Assembly (NCBI RefSeq): GCF_019976755.1
Contig: NZ_AP023441.1
Location: forward strand, 3,035,501-3,099,500
Length of the DNA stretch: 64,000 nucleotides
Reading direction: 5' to 3'
From: Nostoc sp. MS1
GTDB taxonomy: Bacteria; Cyanobacteriota; Cyanobacteriia; Cyanobacteriales; Nostocaceae
How positions within the stretch are numbered: position 1 is the stretch's first letter; every line of letters starts with the position of its first letter. The notes below the pieces were generated by a model. It was not told where the DNA came from, ran no database searches, and saw only the letters and a list, made by a program, of their open reading frames with translations. Positions 1 through 8,145 of the stretch are shown here, one piece after another. The position numbers were made by a program, and so were the translations under genes.

Positions 1-130
1 GGATGAGGTAATTTCTTTAGTAGACAGACAGCAAGGGGGAGCAGAGTTTTACGAGTCTGTCGGGTTGAAGTTTGTAGCTGTGTTCACGATCGCGGATCTG
101 CAACAAAGGTATCGAGAGTTAAATAGTTAG
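1..130 (+). CDS. pyrE: Orotate phosphoribosyltransferase, C-terminal end (partial)
   Basis: Only the last 42 residues are in the window, read from base 2 to the TAG at 128-130. The fragment contains VDRQQGG followed by GLKFVAVFTIADL. This matches the tail of orotate phosphoribosyltransferase, where a VDRxxGG segment precedes a hydrophobic strand and a final helix. The enzyme makes orotidine monophosphate from orotate and PRPP in pyrimidine synthesis. The PRPP-binding loop and most of the fold lie upstream of the window, so the call rests on this tail alone. Confidence 0.7.
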   Translation, partial: DEVISLVDRQQGGAEFYESVGLKFVAVFTIADLQQRYRELNS

Positions 131-148
131 TAGAATGCGATCGCCTTA

Positions 149-460
149 TTGACAAGTTTTGAGCAATGGGCGATCGCACTTTTAAGTTGTGAGAATAGTT
201 ATCCTAGAAGATACGAGTTCAGCAAATTTATAGTGTCTAACAAGCAACCACAGCAATGTGAATTGTGTCAAAGGGAAATGGATGATTTAACTGTCCATCA
301 TTTAGTTCCGCGACAAAATACCAAACGCAAAAAACAAGACCCAGGAGAAACAATCAATATTTGTTCTGCCTGTCATCGTCAGATTCATACTTTATTTGAT
401 AACAAAGTTCTTGCTCAAGAACTCAATACTCTCGAAAAACTCAGCAATGAACATAATTAA
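149..460 (+). CDS. Small HNH-family nuclease-like protein
   Basis: A 103-residue protein with a compact HNH/zinc-finger core. CELC at about residues 37-40 is followed by LTVHHLVPR (the HH pair of the HNH motif), then NICSACHRQIH with a second CxxC and the closing histidine. This layout is typical of small HNH endonucleases, which bind a metal in a beta-beta-alpha fold and cut nucleic acid. The start is a TTG 18 bases after the pyrE stop. The next in-frame ATG would cut into the first CxxC region, so TTG is preferred. No methylase or transposase lies beside it, so the role (restriction, mobile or housekeeping) cannot be assigned. Confidence 0.7.
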   Translation: MTSFEQWAIALLSCENSYPRRYEFSKFIVSNKQPQQCELCQREMDDLTVHHLVPRQNTKRKKQDPGETINICSACHRQIHTLFDNKVLAQELNTLEKLSNEHN

Positions 461-548
461 TTTATATATTTAGGTGTAATTGTAATAGTTTTCTCTGGGT
501 TTTAAGAAATGTAGCAGATGAATTTTGTTGAGTCATCTGCTAACAGCA

Positions 549-630
549 TACGGAGGTATAAACTTGATTAGTCATTAGTCATTAGTCATTGGTTTTTTAC
601 TATGGACTTTTGACTATGGACTATGGACTA
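549..630. repeat. Heptamer-type short repeats (TAGTCAT / TGGACTA)
   Basis: Tandem TAGTCAT heptamers at about 570-592 are followed by TATGGAC/TGGACTA variants to about 630. Similar arrays recur in many spacers of the window (for example 26057-26140, 27160-27190, 30145-30195, 43245-43275, 63584-63640). They fit the short tandemly repeated repetitive sequences known in heterocystous cyanobacteria. No coding content is seen. Confidence 0.8.
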
Positions 631-641
631 AATGAACTAGA

Positions 642-1208
642 TTAATTTGCATTAACCAATTCTTGAGTAGCTGCGGCATATGCTTTCACCGCTTTGACTA
701 AATCTTTGAGAACATCATTAAGTCTTTGGTCAAGTTCTGCATCGAGTTTGACGCTACCATCGTCTTGACGTTCAATTTGTTTATCTACGGCGTAAACAGT
801 AGCTAAAATATGCCGCGCTCCTAATTCGCCTAAGATGGGTTTTAAGGCATATTCTATTGATAATAAATGAGCAATAGTTCCACCTGTGGCGATGGGAAGA
901 ACTACTTTTCCTGCTAATGATTTCTGCGGTAGCAAGTCGAGAAATGTTTTTAATACGCCTGTGTAAGCAGCTTTATAAATAGGTGTGGCAATAATGACAC
1001 CATCTGCTTTCGCTAATAGTTCTTTTGGTTGTTCTAGTGCTGGGCTGTCATACTTGCCAAATACTAAATCTTCGGCGGGTAAATCACGTACAGAAAGAAT
1101 ATCAACATGTAAGCCTTCTTGTTGTAATAGTTTGGCGGTATGTTCTAAAATTCCGTATGTTCTAGATGGATGAGAAGGGCTACCAGCGATCGCTAGAATA
1201 CGTGCCAT
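642..1208 (-). CDS. ssuE: NADPH-dependent FMN reductase, SsuE-like
   Basis: This 188-residue flavodoxin-fold reductase begins MARILAIAGSP, the family's flavin phosphate loop (GSPxxxSRT). It also has the central ATPIYKAAYTGVLKTFLDLLP segment typical of SsuE/MsuE. It would supply reduced FMN to the two-component alkanesulfonate monooxygenase encoded just upstream on the same strand, about 38 bases away, so the two form an operon. I chose the ATG at 1206-1208 over one five codons earlier because family members begin directly with the beta strand. No sulfonate ABC transporter genes lie in the window. The family is well recognised; use in sulfur acquisition is inferred from the neighbour. Confidence 0.88.
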   Translation of the reverse strand: MARILAIAGSPSHPSRTYGILEHTAKLLQQEGLHVDILSVRDLPAEDLVFGKYDSPALEQPKELLAKADGVIIATPIYKAAYTGVLKTFLDLLPQKSLAGKVVLPIATGGTIAHLLSIEYALKPILGELGARHILATVYAVDKQIERQDDGSVKLDAELDQRLNDVLKDLVKAVKAYAAATQELVNAN

Positions 1209-1246
1209 TTGATTAAACTCCAATAGTATTTTATAGTTCTGCTCTC

Positions 1247-2407
1247 TTAAGACACAAAGGTTGCCTTTTCTTTGTGCTGTTGTTTCGGGAAATCTTCGTT
1301 GGCAACAATCTCACCAAATGGACTGAGAACATGTTGTTGCTCGACTATAGGTAAATTATTTAAAGGCAGGCGGGGAAATAGTAACTCGGCAACGCGATAT
1401 GCTTCTTCTAAATGGGGATAGCCAGAGAGAATAAAGGTTTCAATTCCCAATTCTGTATATTCCAACATCCTGGCGGCTACGGTATCGGGATCACCAACTA
1501 AGGCAGTACCCGCGCCGCCTCTAACTAACCCGACTCCAGCCCATAAGTTAGGACTAATTTCTAATGCTTCACGGCTACCTTTGTGTAGTTGACTCATGCG
1601 GCGTTGTCCTTCTGAGTCCATACGGGCATAAGCTTTTTGGGCTTTGGCGATCGCCTCATCATCCACGTACTTAATCAACTGATTGGCTGCGTCCCAAGCT
1701 GCTGTTTCGGTTTCGCGCACAATTACGTGTAAGCGAATACCAAACCTAAGTTTTCTCCCTTGTTCTTCGGCTAGTCGGCGGACTGTGGCTATTTTCTCGG
1801 CTACTTGTGCTGGTGGTTCACCCCAAGTTAAGTAAACATCTACGTGTTTAGCGGCGATTTCTTGGGCGATGGGGGAGGAACCGCCAAACCATAAGGGTGG
1901 ATGGGGTTTTTGCACTGGGGGAAATAACAGTTTCCCATCTCGGATGTCGAGGTAGTCGCCTTGAAAGTTAGTTTGTTCACCACTGGCAAGCGATCGCCAA
2001 ACCGTGAGAAATTCATCTGTTAGTTCGTAACGGCGATCGTGATTTAGGTGTAAGCCATCGCCAGCTAACTCTATCGGATCGCCACCTGTCACCACATTAA
2101 TCAACAACCTACCACCGGATAAACGGTCAAAAGTTGCCGCCATTCTTGCTGCTACCGCCGGAGACGTTAACCCAGGACGAATTGCCACTAAAAAACGCAT
2201 TTGGCGAGTTAGTGGTAATAGTGAAGATGCCACAATCCAAGCATCCTCACAAGAACGTCCTGTAGGAAGTAATGCCCCTGTGTAACCCAGGTCATCCACT
2301 GCTTGGGCAATTTGCCGGAAGTACTGAAAATTAACTGCCCTTCCCCCTGTGGCAGTACCAAGGTAACGTCCATCGCCGTGGGTGGGGATGAACCATAGTA
2401 GCTGCAT
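1247..2407 (-). CDS. ssuD: FMNH2-dependent alkanesulfonate monooxygenase, SsuD-like
   Basis: A 386-residue luciferase-like (TIM-barrel) monooxygenase. It starts MQLLWFIPTHGDGRYLGT and has the SsuD landmarks LPTGRSCEDAW, RFLVAIRPG, GGRLLINVVTGGDP, LWFGGSS and LSGYPHLEEAYR. SsuD uses FMNH2 and oxygen to release sulfite from alkanesulfonates when sulfate is scarce. It is followed closely by ssuE, which supplies FMNH2. An in-frame extension upstream to 2515 lacks family similarity, so the ATG at 2405-2407 is taken as the start. A perfect 10+10 bp palindrome lies about 100 bases upstream and may be an operator. Length and motifs are normal for the family. Confidence 0.92.
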   Translation of the reverse strand: MQLLWFIPTHGDGRYLGTATGGRAVNFQYFRQIAQAVDDLGYTGALLPTGRSCEDAWIVASSLLPLTRQMRFLVAIRPGLTSPAVAARMAATFDRLSGGRLLINVVTGGDPIELAGDGLHLNHDRRYELTDEFLTVWRSLASGEQTNFQGDYLDIRDGKLLFPPVQKPHPPLWFGGSSPIAQEIAAKHVDVYLTWGEPPAQVAEKIATVRRLAEEQGRKLRFGIRLHVIVRETETAAWDAANQLIKYVDDEAIAKAQKAYARMDSEGQRRMSQLHKGSREALEISPNLWAGVGLVRGGAGTALVGDPDTVAARMLEYTELGIETFILSGYPHLEEAYRVAELLFPRLPLNNLPIVEQQHVLSPFGEIVANEDFPKQQHKEKATFVS

Positions 2408-2900
2408 GAGTCTTGTCCTTAATATCGGTAAATCGATAGGAATACCGTAATTAATTTTAAGTATTACACATTCCCTTTTGTCAAGCAAGAGGATGTGGCA
2501 AAAAGTACGGTACATTTATCGGATAAATGTATATTAAGTGAAAGTGGCAGGAAGTTCTAGAGGTTTTTTTAACGCAGAGTCATTAGCAGTCGTGATTTAG
2601 CTGAGGCTGTCTTGACTTAAATGCAACCCTGTTTCTTGCAGAGATAGAGCGAGTTTATCTAAGGTTGGCGATCGCTACCTCAAAATCGATGCAAATTGAA
2701 ACGTTAGAGTATGAGATTCGTTGACAGTCAACAAGTCAACAAGAGAGAATATCTAATTTAGATGCGCAATAACTTATTCAAATATTCTCATCTATCTATC
2801 AGCCCCAACTCAGAAAAGTTAGTAATACTTAGTGTCAAGGTAGAGGAATCCCAACATCGTGACTGAGATAGCTGAGTAAAAAATAGAAAATAATAAATAT
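2408..2900. other. Divergent spacer between ssuD and msrB
   Basis: About 490 bases separate the divergently transcribed sulfonate operon and msrB. The ssuD side holds several inverted repeats: GTAAT/ATTAC arms at 2447-2467 and a perfect palindrome at 2511-2531. The rest is AT-rich with one HIP1 site and a GTCAACAAGTCAACAAG short repeat. No further gene is seen. It presumably carries the promoters of both units. Confidence 0.6.
2511..2531. promoter_or_regulatory. Perfect 10-bp inverted repeat, candidate operator of ssuDE
   Basis: TACATTTATC and GATAAATGTA are exact reverse complements separated by one G. The dyad sits about 100 bases upstream of the ssuD start, in the divergent spacer. Short-spacer dyads like this usually bind a dimeric repressor or activator. 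No regulator gene is adjacent, so the factor is unknown; sulfur-status control is only a guess from the neighbouring operon. Confidence 0.5.
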
Positions 2901-3395
2901 ATGAAGAAACGTGATTTTTTACAAGCTAGTGCAGCATTAGTTAGCACAGCTTTGTTATCACCCTATATTTTCCAAAGGTCAAAAATAATGGCAGCTTCTA
3001 ATACTAAATTTGAAATTACTAAATCTGACCAAGAATGGCAATCAATTCTAACACCAGAACAATATCGAGTATTACGCAAACACGGCACTGAACGGGCTTT
3101 TACCAGTCCACTTGATAAGGAATATGGTGAAGGGACTTATGTGTGCGCTGGTTGTGGACAGCCCTTGTTTACAGCTGATACTAAATTTAACAGTGGTACT
3201 GGCTGGCCTAGTTTTTTCAACCCTATTGAAGGTGCAATTGGTACTACTGTAGATAGGTCATTTTTCATGACTAGAGTTGAAGTACATTGCAACCGTTGTG
3301 GTGGACATTTAGGTCATGTTTTTGATGATGGGCCTGCACCAACTGGTAAGCGCTATTGTATGAATGGTGTATCGTTAAAGTTTGAGCCTGCATAG
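2901..3395 (+). CDS. msrB: Peptide-methionine (R)-S-oxide reductase MsrB, apparently exported
   Basis: A 164-residue MsrB that reduces methionine R-sulfoxide in proteins. CAGC and CNRC form the zinc site, GTGWPSFF is the substrate-pocket signature, HLGHVFDDGP follows, and RYCMN carries the catalytic cysteine near the C-terminus. The first ~32 residues are an extra leader beginning MKKRDFLQASAALVSTALL. It resembles a Tat-type signal in which KR replaces the twin arginines, followed by a hydrophobic stretch, so export is likely though the pathway is uncertain. A shorter start at the ATG encoding MAASNTKFEI (about residue 30) could give a cytosolic form. It lies divergently from ssuDE. Confidence 0.93.
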   Translation: MKKRDFLQASAALVSTALLSPYIFQRSKIMAASNTKFEITKSDQEWQSILTPEQYRVLRKHGTERAFTSPLDKEYGEGTYVCAGCGQPLFTADTKFNSGTGWPSFFNPIEGAIGTTVDRSFFMTRVEVHCNRCGGHLGHVFDDGPAPTGKRYCMNGVSLKFEPA

Positions 3396-3472
3396 TTTGG
3401 GTAATAGATAATGGGTAATTGGTAATAGGTAATGGGTAATTGTATTACTATTAGCTATTACCAACGCCCGAT

Positions 3473-5059
3473 TTAACTCGCTACAGCCTCAGCTTTTGCT
3501 TCTACTGGTACATAGGGTGTTTCTGCACCTTGTGCTAGATATTCAGCCAGTTGTTTTTCAATTTCGTCGCGGACAATTTGGCGATATTCTAGGAAATGTT
3601 CGTTGTGGGCGCAGGCGGAAATATAATGTTCAACTACTCCAGGGTTACGCTTGAGGATGCTGAACAAGTGATGCCAGAATTTCCAACGAGTTTCACGTTT
3701 GATACCTTGCCGCCAAATGACGATTAATAAGGCTTTAATTACTACCAATTCTGGCATTTTAAATGGTGTTTTATAACGTGGCGCACCTAACATGAGGAAA
3801 CAACGATAGGTGCGGTCTAAGTATTTTACAGGGTCGTATAAAGCACAGAACGCTTCAATATATTCCCTGGCAATATCTTCTAAGGGACGGGTAGGGACAA
3901 AGTTCATCAACGTTGTTTGGTTGATGTTACTTTCTATGTTTTCTCGTAAACGTCCTTCCTTCTTCAGACGATGCCACAATGCTGTGTTAGGTAATGCTTG
4001 TAACATGGCGAAGGTGGTAGAGGGAATGCCTGCTTGTTCAGCAAAACGCACGATGCGATCGCCTGCGCCTGCTTTTTCACCATCAAACCCAATAATAAAC
4101 CCAGCCATTGGGCGTAACCCAGCCTTGATGATGGTTTGCACTGCATCTGTTAGGGAGTTACGGGTATTTTGAAACTTCTTCGTCAGTTGCAAGCTATCTT
4201 CATCGGGTGTTTCGATTCCCAAGAAGACGGCAGAAAAACCAGATTCAACCATTAAATCCAGTAATTCTTGGTCTTGCGCTAAGTCAACGGAAGCCTCAGT
4301 ATCAAATTTGAATGGATATTGATGTTCAGCCATCCAAACTTTTAACTCTTTCAGTAACAATTTCACATTGCGTTTGTTACCGATAAAGTTGTCATCCACC
4401 ATGAACACACCACGCCGCCAGCCTAATTCATAGAGGTAATCCAACTCTGCTAATAACTGTGCTGGGGTTTTAGTCCGGGGTTTGCGTCCGTAGAGAACGA
4501 TGATGTCACAAAATTCGCACTGGAAGGGACAGCCGCGTGAGAATTGCACCGACATCATGTCATAGGCATCTAATTCTAGTAAGTCAAACCTGGGTATGGG
4601 TGTACTCGTTACATCTGGCTTTTCGGCGGTGCGGAATGTGCCAGAAGTTTCTCCCTTCTGCACTGCTTCCACAAACATGGGTAGGGTGATTTCCCCTTCG
4701 TCGAGAATGAGAAAATCTGCACCGACGTTCTGGACTGCGCTGGGTGTAGAGGTAGGATAGGGGCCACCAACGGCGACTAACTTACCACGGCGTTTTGCTT
4801 CTTGAATTTGTTCTAGTAAATCCTGTTTCTGCACAATCATTGCAGAGAAGATAACTATATCAGCCCAAGCCCATTCTTCTTCTGTAACTGGACGGATATT
4901 GCGATCTACCAGCTTAAATTCCCATTCCTGGGGCAAAATTGCTGCCACTGTTACTAAACCCAAAGGTGGTAACAATACCTTGCGATCGACCAAAGCTAAA
5001 ATCTTTTCATAAGACCAAAAGGTTTTGGGAAATATTGGATACACTAATAGGATTCGCAT
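3473..5059 (-). CDS. B12-binding-domain radical SAM protein
   Basis: This 528-residue protein has an N-terminal cobalamin-binding-type Rossmann domain (MRILLVYPIFP, PPLGLVTVAAILP, VAVGGPYPTS, about residues 1-140). A radical SAM core follows, with FSRGCPFQCEFCDI giving the CxxxCxxC cluster motif, then VDDNFIGN and GIETPDEDSL. The C-terminal ~150 residues resemble the domain of unknown function often seen in cyanobacterial members of this group. Relatives include hopanoid and tetrapyrrole-modifying enzymes, but nothing here fixes the substrate. It stands alone, with about 140 bases to the toxin gene upstream and convergent with msrB. Confidence 0.85.
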   Translation of the reverse strand: MRILLVYPIFPKTFWSYEKILALVDRKVLLPPLGLVTVAAILPQEWEFKLVDRNIRPVTEEEWAWADIVIFSAMIVQKQDLLEQIQEAKRRGKLVAVGGPYPTSTPSAVQNVGADFLILDEGEITLPMFVEAVQKGETSGTFRTAEKPDVTSTPIPRFDLLELDAYDMMSVQFSRGCPFQCEFCDIIVLYGRKPRTKTPAQLLAELDYLYELGWRRGVFMVDDNFIGNKRNVKLLLKELKVWMAEHQYPFKFDTEASVDLAQDQELLDLMVESGFSAVFLGIETPDEDSLQLTKKFQNTRNSLTDAVQTIIKAGLRPMAGFIIGFDGEKAGAGDRIVRFAEQAGIPSTTFAMLQALPNTALWHRLKKEGRLRENIESNINQTTLMNFVPTRPLEDIAREYIEAFCALYDPVKYLDRTYRCFLMLGAPRYKTPFKMPELVVIKALLIVIWRQGIKRETRWKFWHHLFSILKRNPGVVEHYISACAHNEHFLEYRQIVRDEIEKQLAEYLAQGAETPYVPVEAKAEAVAS

Positions 5060-5200
5060 CTCGTATCATTCCTCACGCTGTGATTGTATTCCCACGCTAA
5101 CAAAAATAATTACTTATTGACTTTTTGTTAAATTTGCTTTAGTTTAGCGCAAATGCTTTTGCTTATGATACAAAAATATTCAACCTATCTAAATTTTCCT

Positions 5201-5497
5201 TTAAATATCTAGGTTTTCTTGTGCTGAATGCCAAAACCTAGCAATACTAATTTGTTTTTTATCTTCCTCTACTCTATAAATAATGCGATAAGGCTTAAGA
5301 ATAAGCTGGCGAATATTGGCATCATCAAATTCAGTTACTTTTTGATTTTTGAATGGGAATTGACTTAACTCATTAGCTTTTTGTATAAGTTTGTGTCCCA
5401 GCTTTCTCGCGGCTTCAGGATTAGTTAAAGCAATGTATCTGACAATTGTTTCTAAATCTCCTACAGCTTTAGGAGAAAGAATTACTTGGTAATCCAT
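5201..5497 (-). CDS. RelE/ParE-family toxin
   Basis: A 98-residue protein with the ParE/RelE layout. It has LSPKAVGDLETIVRYIALTNPEAARKLGHKLIQKANELSQFP, then the basic beta strands IRQLILKPYRIIYRVEEDKKQISIARFWHSAQ. Members inhibit gyrase (ParE) or cut mRNA on the ribosome (RelE); the sequence does not decide which. Its first codons overlap the end of the antitoxin gene by 16 bases, the usual translationally coupled arrangement. Confidence 0.85.
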   Translation of the reverse strand: MDYQVILSPKAVGDLETIVRYIALTNPEAARKLGHKLIQKANELSQFPFKNQKVTEFDDANIRQLILKPYRIIYRVEEDKKQISIARFWHSAQENLDI

Positions 5498-5667
5498 CCT
5501 TCAATCATCTGTTCTACAGATTCAAGTGAAACACCTTTTCCCTGATCAATTTCAGCTAACCCCTCTTTTACAGCAGCAATAAACTCAATTTCTCGAAGAA
5601 TCTCACGTAAAGTTACGTTGGCAGGTAATCGCTTTACTAATTCTAGAACTGTGTCTCTGTCGCTCAT
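5482..5667 (-). CDS. Antitoxin partner of the RelE/ParE toxin
   Basis: A 61-residue protein, MSDRDTVLELVKRLPANV..., rich in charged helices. It overlaps the downstream toxin gene by 16 bases on the same strand. The length, position first in the pair and the C-terminal segment LESVEQMIEGWITK fit a small antitoxin of the type found with ParE/RelE toxins in cyanobacteria. The DNA-binding fold is not clear from sequence. The function is inferred mainly from gene order. Confidence 0.75.
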   Translation of the reverse strand: MSDRDTVLELVKRLPANVTLREILREIEFIAAVKEGLAEIDQGKGVSLESVEQMIEGWITK

Positions 5668-5707
5668 GACTGTTATGGTTTATAGGGAGTATAAAAATCA
5701 TTTTAAC

Positions 5708-6664
5708 TCAAGTTTTCTGACCCTTAACACCGCTAATTTTTAAGACATCGCTCATAGTTGCACAATAATTTGGCAAGCTAAAACTTTCAGGATTAATCAC
5801 TGTGTCATAAGTGAAGTGTCGATAGTTCATACAGAATCTATCCCAAGCCGCCATTTGAATGCGAAATACAGCAATAATTAGATTTGCCAATGAGATAGAT
5901 AAAGGAATGCGGAAATAAATATTTTTGCCTAGATAGTTGCAAACTTCTTCTATTGCTTGGTTAGCTGTTAAACGTTTTTGTCCTAATACTAGTCTACGCT
6001 TTGCATCTTGTTTAGGAGGATTAACTATTAAATATTTAACTACGCTGGCAATATCTTTACCGTGGATGAAGTGGAAACTACCATCGGCTTGCAAAAAGCG
6101 AATTAAATTAATATATTTGGCAACTTCAGGAATCCCAGAAGTGAGATGAGAGTAAGGTTTTTTGGCATCGCCACCTAAAACTAAAGTGGGGAAAACGGTG
6201 GTGATTTTTGGTGCAATTCCTAGATGTGATATTTTCTGTAAACACTCATATTTAGAGCGAATATAATCTGTGCCAATCTCACCTGCTTCTTTAAGTGGTT
6301 GATTGTGGCTATCTAAAACGCTGGCTGTAGAAAAATAAATAACTTGTTCACAACGGTCTGGATCTAATAAATTAAGTAACTCTATAGTTTTAGATACATT
6401 AATATCAAAGGTTTGCTCACCACCCCAAGCTGTTGCTGTGAGTACAGCTACATCAATTGTGGGCAGTAAATCAGCAAGTTTATTAATATTGAGCATATCA
6501 CCCTGTAATACAGTAATACCTGGGCGAAATTGCGTTTCAACTTGCAATTTACTAGGATTTCTAACTAATAAATATAGTTCGTAATCTGTTTCTTGAATTA
6601 AGGCTTCGCTAATATAGTGACCAATACAGCCACTAGCACCCGTTACTAAAATTCGTTTTGTCAT
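5708..6664 (-). CDS. NAD-dependent epimerase/dehydratase (extended SDR)
   Basis: A 318-residue extended short-chain dehydrogenase. It starts MTKRILVTGASGCIGHYISEAL, with the NAD-binding GASGxIG loop. It has VLQGDMLN, VLTATAWGG, YFSTASVLDS and YIRSKYECLQK (catalytic YxxxK). The family includes sugar-nucleotide epimerases, isoprenoid reductases and related enzymes; the substrate is not recognisable. The ORF extends 20 codons further upstream, but that stretch (LPPALCLLPS) is translated from a GGCAGGAGG-type spacer repeat, so the ATG at 6662-6664 is taken as the start. Confidence 0.83.
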   Translation of the reverse strand: MTKRILVTGASGCIGHYISEALIQETDYELYLLVRNPSKLQVETQFRPGITVLQGDMLNINKLADLLPTIDVAVLTATAWGGEQTFDINVSKTIELLNLLDPDRCEQVIYFSTASVLDSHNQPLKEAGEIGTDYIRSKYECLQKISHLGIAPKITTVFPTLVLGGDAKKPYSHLTSGIPEVAKYINLIRFLQADGSFHFIHGKDIASVVKYLIVNPPKQDAKRRLVLGQKRLTANQAIEEVCNYLGKNIYFRIPLSISLANLIIAVFRIQMAAWDRFCMNYRHFTYDTVINPESFSLPNYCATMSDVLKISGVKGQKT

Positions 6665-6712
6665 AGAAGAAGGCAGGAGGCAGAGGGCAGGAGGCAGGAG
6701 GTAGAATATCTT
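6665..6712. repeat. GGCAGGAGG-type short repeat
   Basis: A purine-rich array of GGCAGGAGG/GGCAGAGG units lies directly upstream of the epimerase start. A related array occurs at about 7950-7982. Such repeats create spurious in-frame N-terminal extensions reading PPALCLLPS. Confidence 0.7.
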
Positions 6713-6820
6713 CACTGGCCTCATTAAATCTTTACTTAAAGGTCAATAGTCTCTAATCCCAAGCCAATAGTTCCCAGACGAAATACCAATGACTAAGGAT
6801 TAATGACTATTGACTAATGA

Positions 6821-7873
6821 CTACACAAGCGCATTTAGTTGTTTGGCTGTTTCAAAGAAGAAGGCAACGTTTTCTTCTGGGGTATCTGGTAGTACACCGT
6901 GTCCGAGGTTGAGAATGTGACCCCAATTACCAGCTTTACGCACGGTATCAATGATGCGATCGCGGATAAAATCTTTAGAGCCGTAAAGTACGCCAGGATC
7001 AAGATTACCCTGTACCTTCATCTGTTTGCCTAATCTGGCTCTAGCATCGGCCATATCTACTGTCCAGTCTACAGTGACGATATCAGCACCCGATTGTCCC
7101 ATGCGTTCTAATACGCCTGCGCTACCACTGACTAGCAAAATCAAGGGTGTATCGGGGTGGGTTTGCTTGATTTGCTGGAATACTCGTTGCTGATAGGGTA
7201 GGGCAAAGATGTCATAATCTTGGGGGCTGAGTTGTCCTGCCCAAGAGTCGAACATTTGCACTACTTGTGCGCCGGAGTCGATTTGGTAACGGGCATAAAC
7301 AGCGATCGCATCTGCTAATTTAGTTAGGAGTTGATGCAGAATTTTCGGATCTGAGAATGCCAGATTTTTGATCACAGAGTAGGTTTTGGAACCTTTACCT
7401 TCCACTGCATAGGCGGCGAGAGTCCACGGCGCACCCACAAAGCCTAATACCGTCGATTTATCGCCTACTTCTTGGCGTAACGCCCCCAGAATGGTTTTAA
7501 TGAAAGGTAAAGCCGCTTCTGGTTCTAGAGGGCGCAGTGCGTCAACTTGTGCTTGAGTACGAATAGGCGCGTGAATGATTGGGCCTTTACCTTCCGCAAT
7601 GTCCATGTCAATCCCCAAGCCAGGTAAAGGGGTGACAATATCGGAAAATAAAATTACTCCGTCTGGCTGGAAAGCTTTCCAGGGTTGCAGGGAAACTTCG
7701 ATCGCTACTTCTGGAATTTCTGAGCGATCGCGAAACGAAGGGTATTTTTCCCGCAAATCCCGGTATGCTTTCATATATCGTCCCGCTTGGCGCATCATCC
7801 ATACAGGGGGACGATCTACAATTTCACCACGAGCAGCCCGTAAAAGGTGAGGAGCCGTTGAAGTAAGACCCAT
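6821..7873 (-). CDS. hemE: Uroporphyrinogen III decarboxylase
   Basis: A 350-residue enzyme, the normal family length. The near N-terminal PPVWMMRQAGRYMKAYRDLR is the signature HemE loop. It also has GVILFSDIVTPLPGLG with the catalytic aspartate region, GFVGAPWTLAAYAVEG, MFDSWAGQLSP and HILNLGHGVLPDTPEENV. HemE removes four carboxyl groups from uroporphyrinogen III to give coproporphyrinogen III, feeding heme, chlorophyll and bilin synthesis. It is a monocistronic-looking gene with repeat-filled spacers on both sides. Confidence 0.97.
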   Translation of the reverse strand: MGLTSTAPHLLRAARGEIVDRPPVWMMRQAGRYMKAYRDLREKYPSFRDRSEIPEVAIEVSLQPWKAFQPDGVILFSDIVTPLPGLGIDMDIAEGKGPIIHAPIRTQAQVDALRPLEPEAALPFIKTILGALRQEVGDKSTVLGFVGAPWTLAAYAVEGKGSKTYSVIKNLAFSDPKILHQLLTKLADAIAVYARYQIDSGAQVVQMFDSWAGQLSPQDYDIFALPYQQRVFQQIKQTHPDTPLILLVSGSAGVLERMGQSGADIVTVDWTVDMADARARLGKQMKVQGNLDPGVLYGSKDFIRDRIIDTVRKAGNWGHILNLGHGVLPDTPEENVAFFFETAKQLNALV

Positions 7874-8145
7874 TTAACACTTCATCCTAAGTCACTTTTT
7901 TATTTCACTGTTTAGCTTATCATTCTGGGATTACGCTTTATTCAAGGGAGGCAGGGGGCCGGAGGCAGGAGGCAGGAGGTTAAAAATAAATTTGCGGTTT
8001 AGTATTGCTTTTTTGCTGAAGTCAAAATAACTTGAAAACGCTGATGAAACGGAAATTCAGTAGTTGAGTTATAAACGTCTTTAATCACCTTCTGCCCTCT
8101 GTCTTTTGCCTCCTAATACTTTTACCTAGCTTTACTAAACTTAAT

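Noticed and set aside
149..460. HNH gene as part of a restriction system or intron
   Set aside because: No methylase, maturase or intron structure is adjacent, so only the domain is reported.
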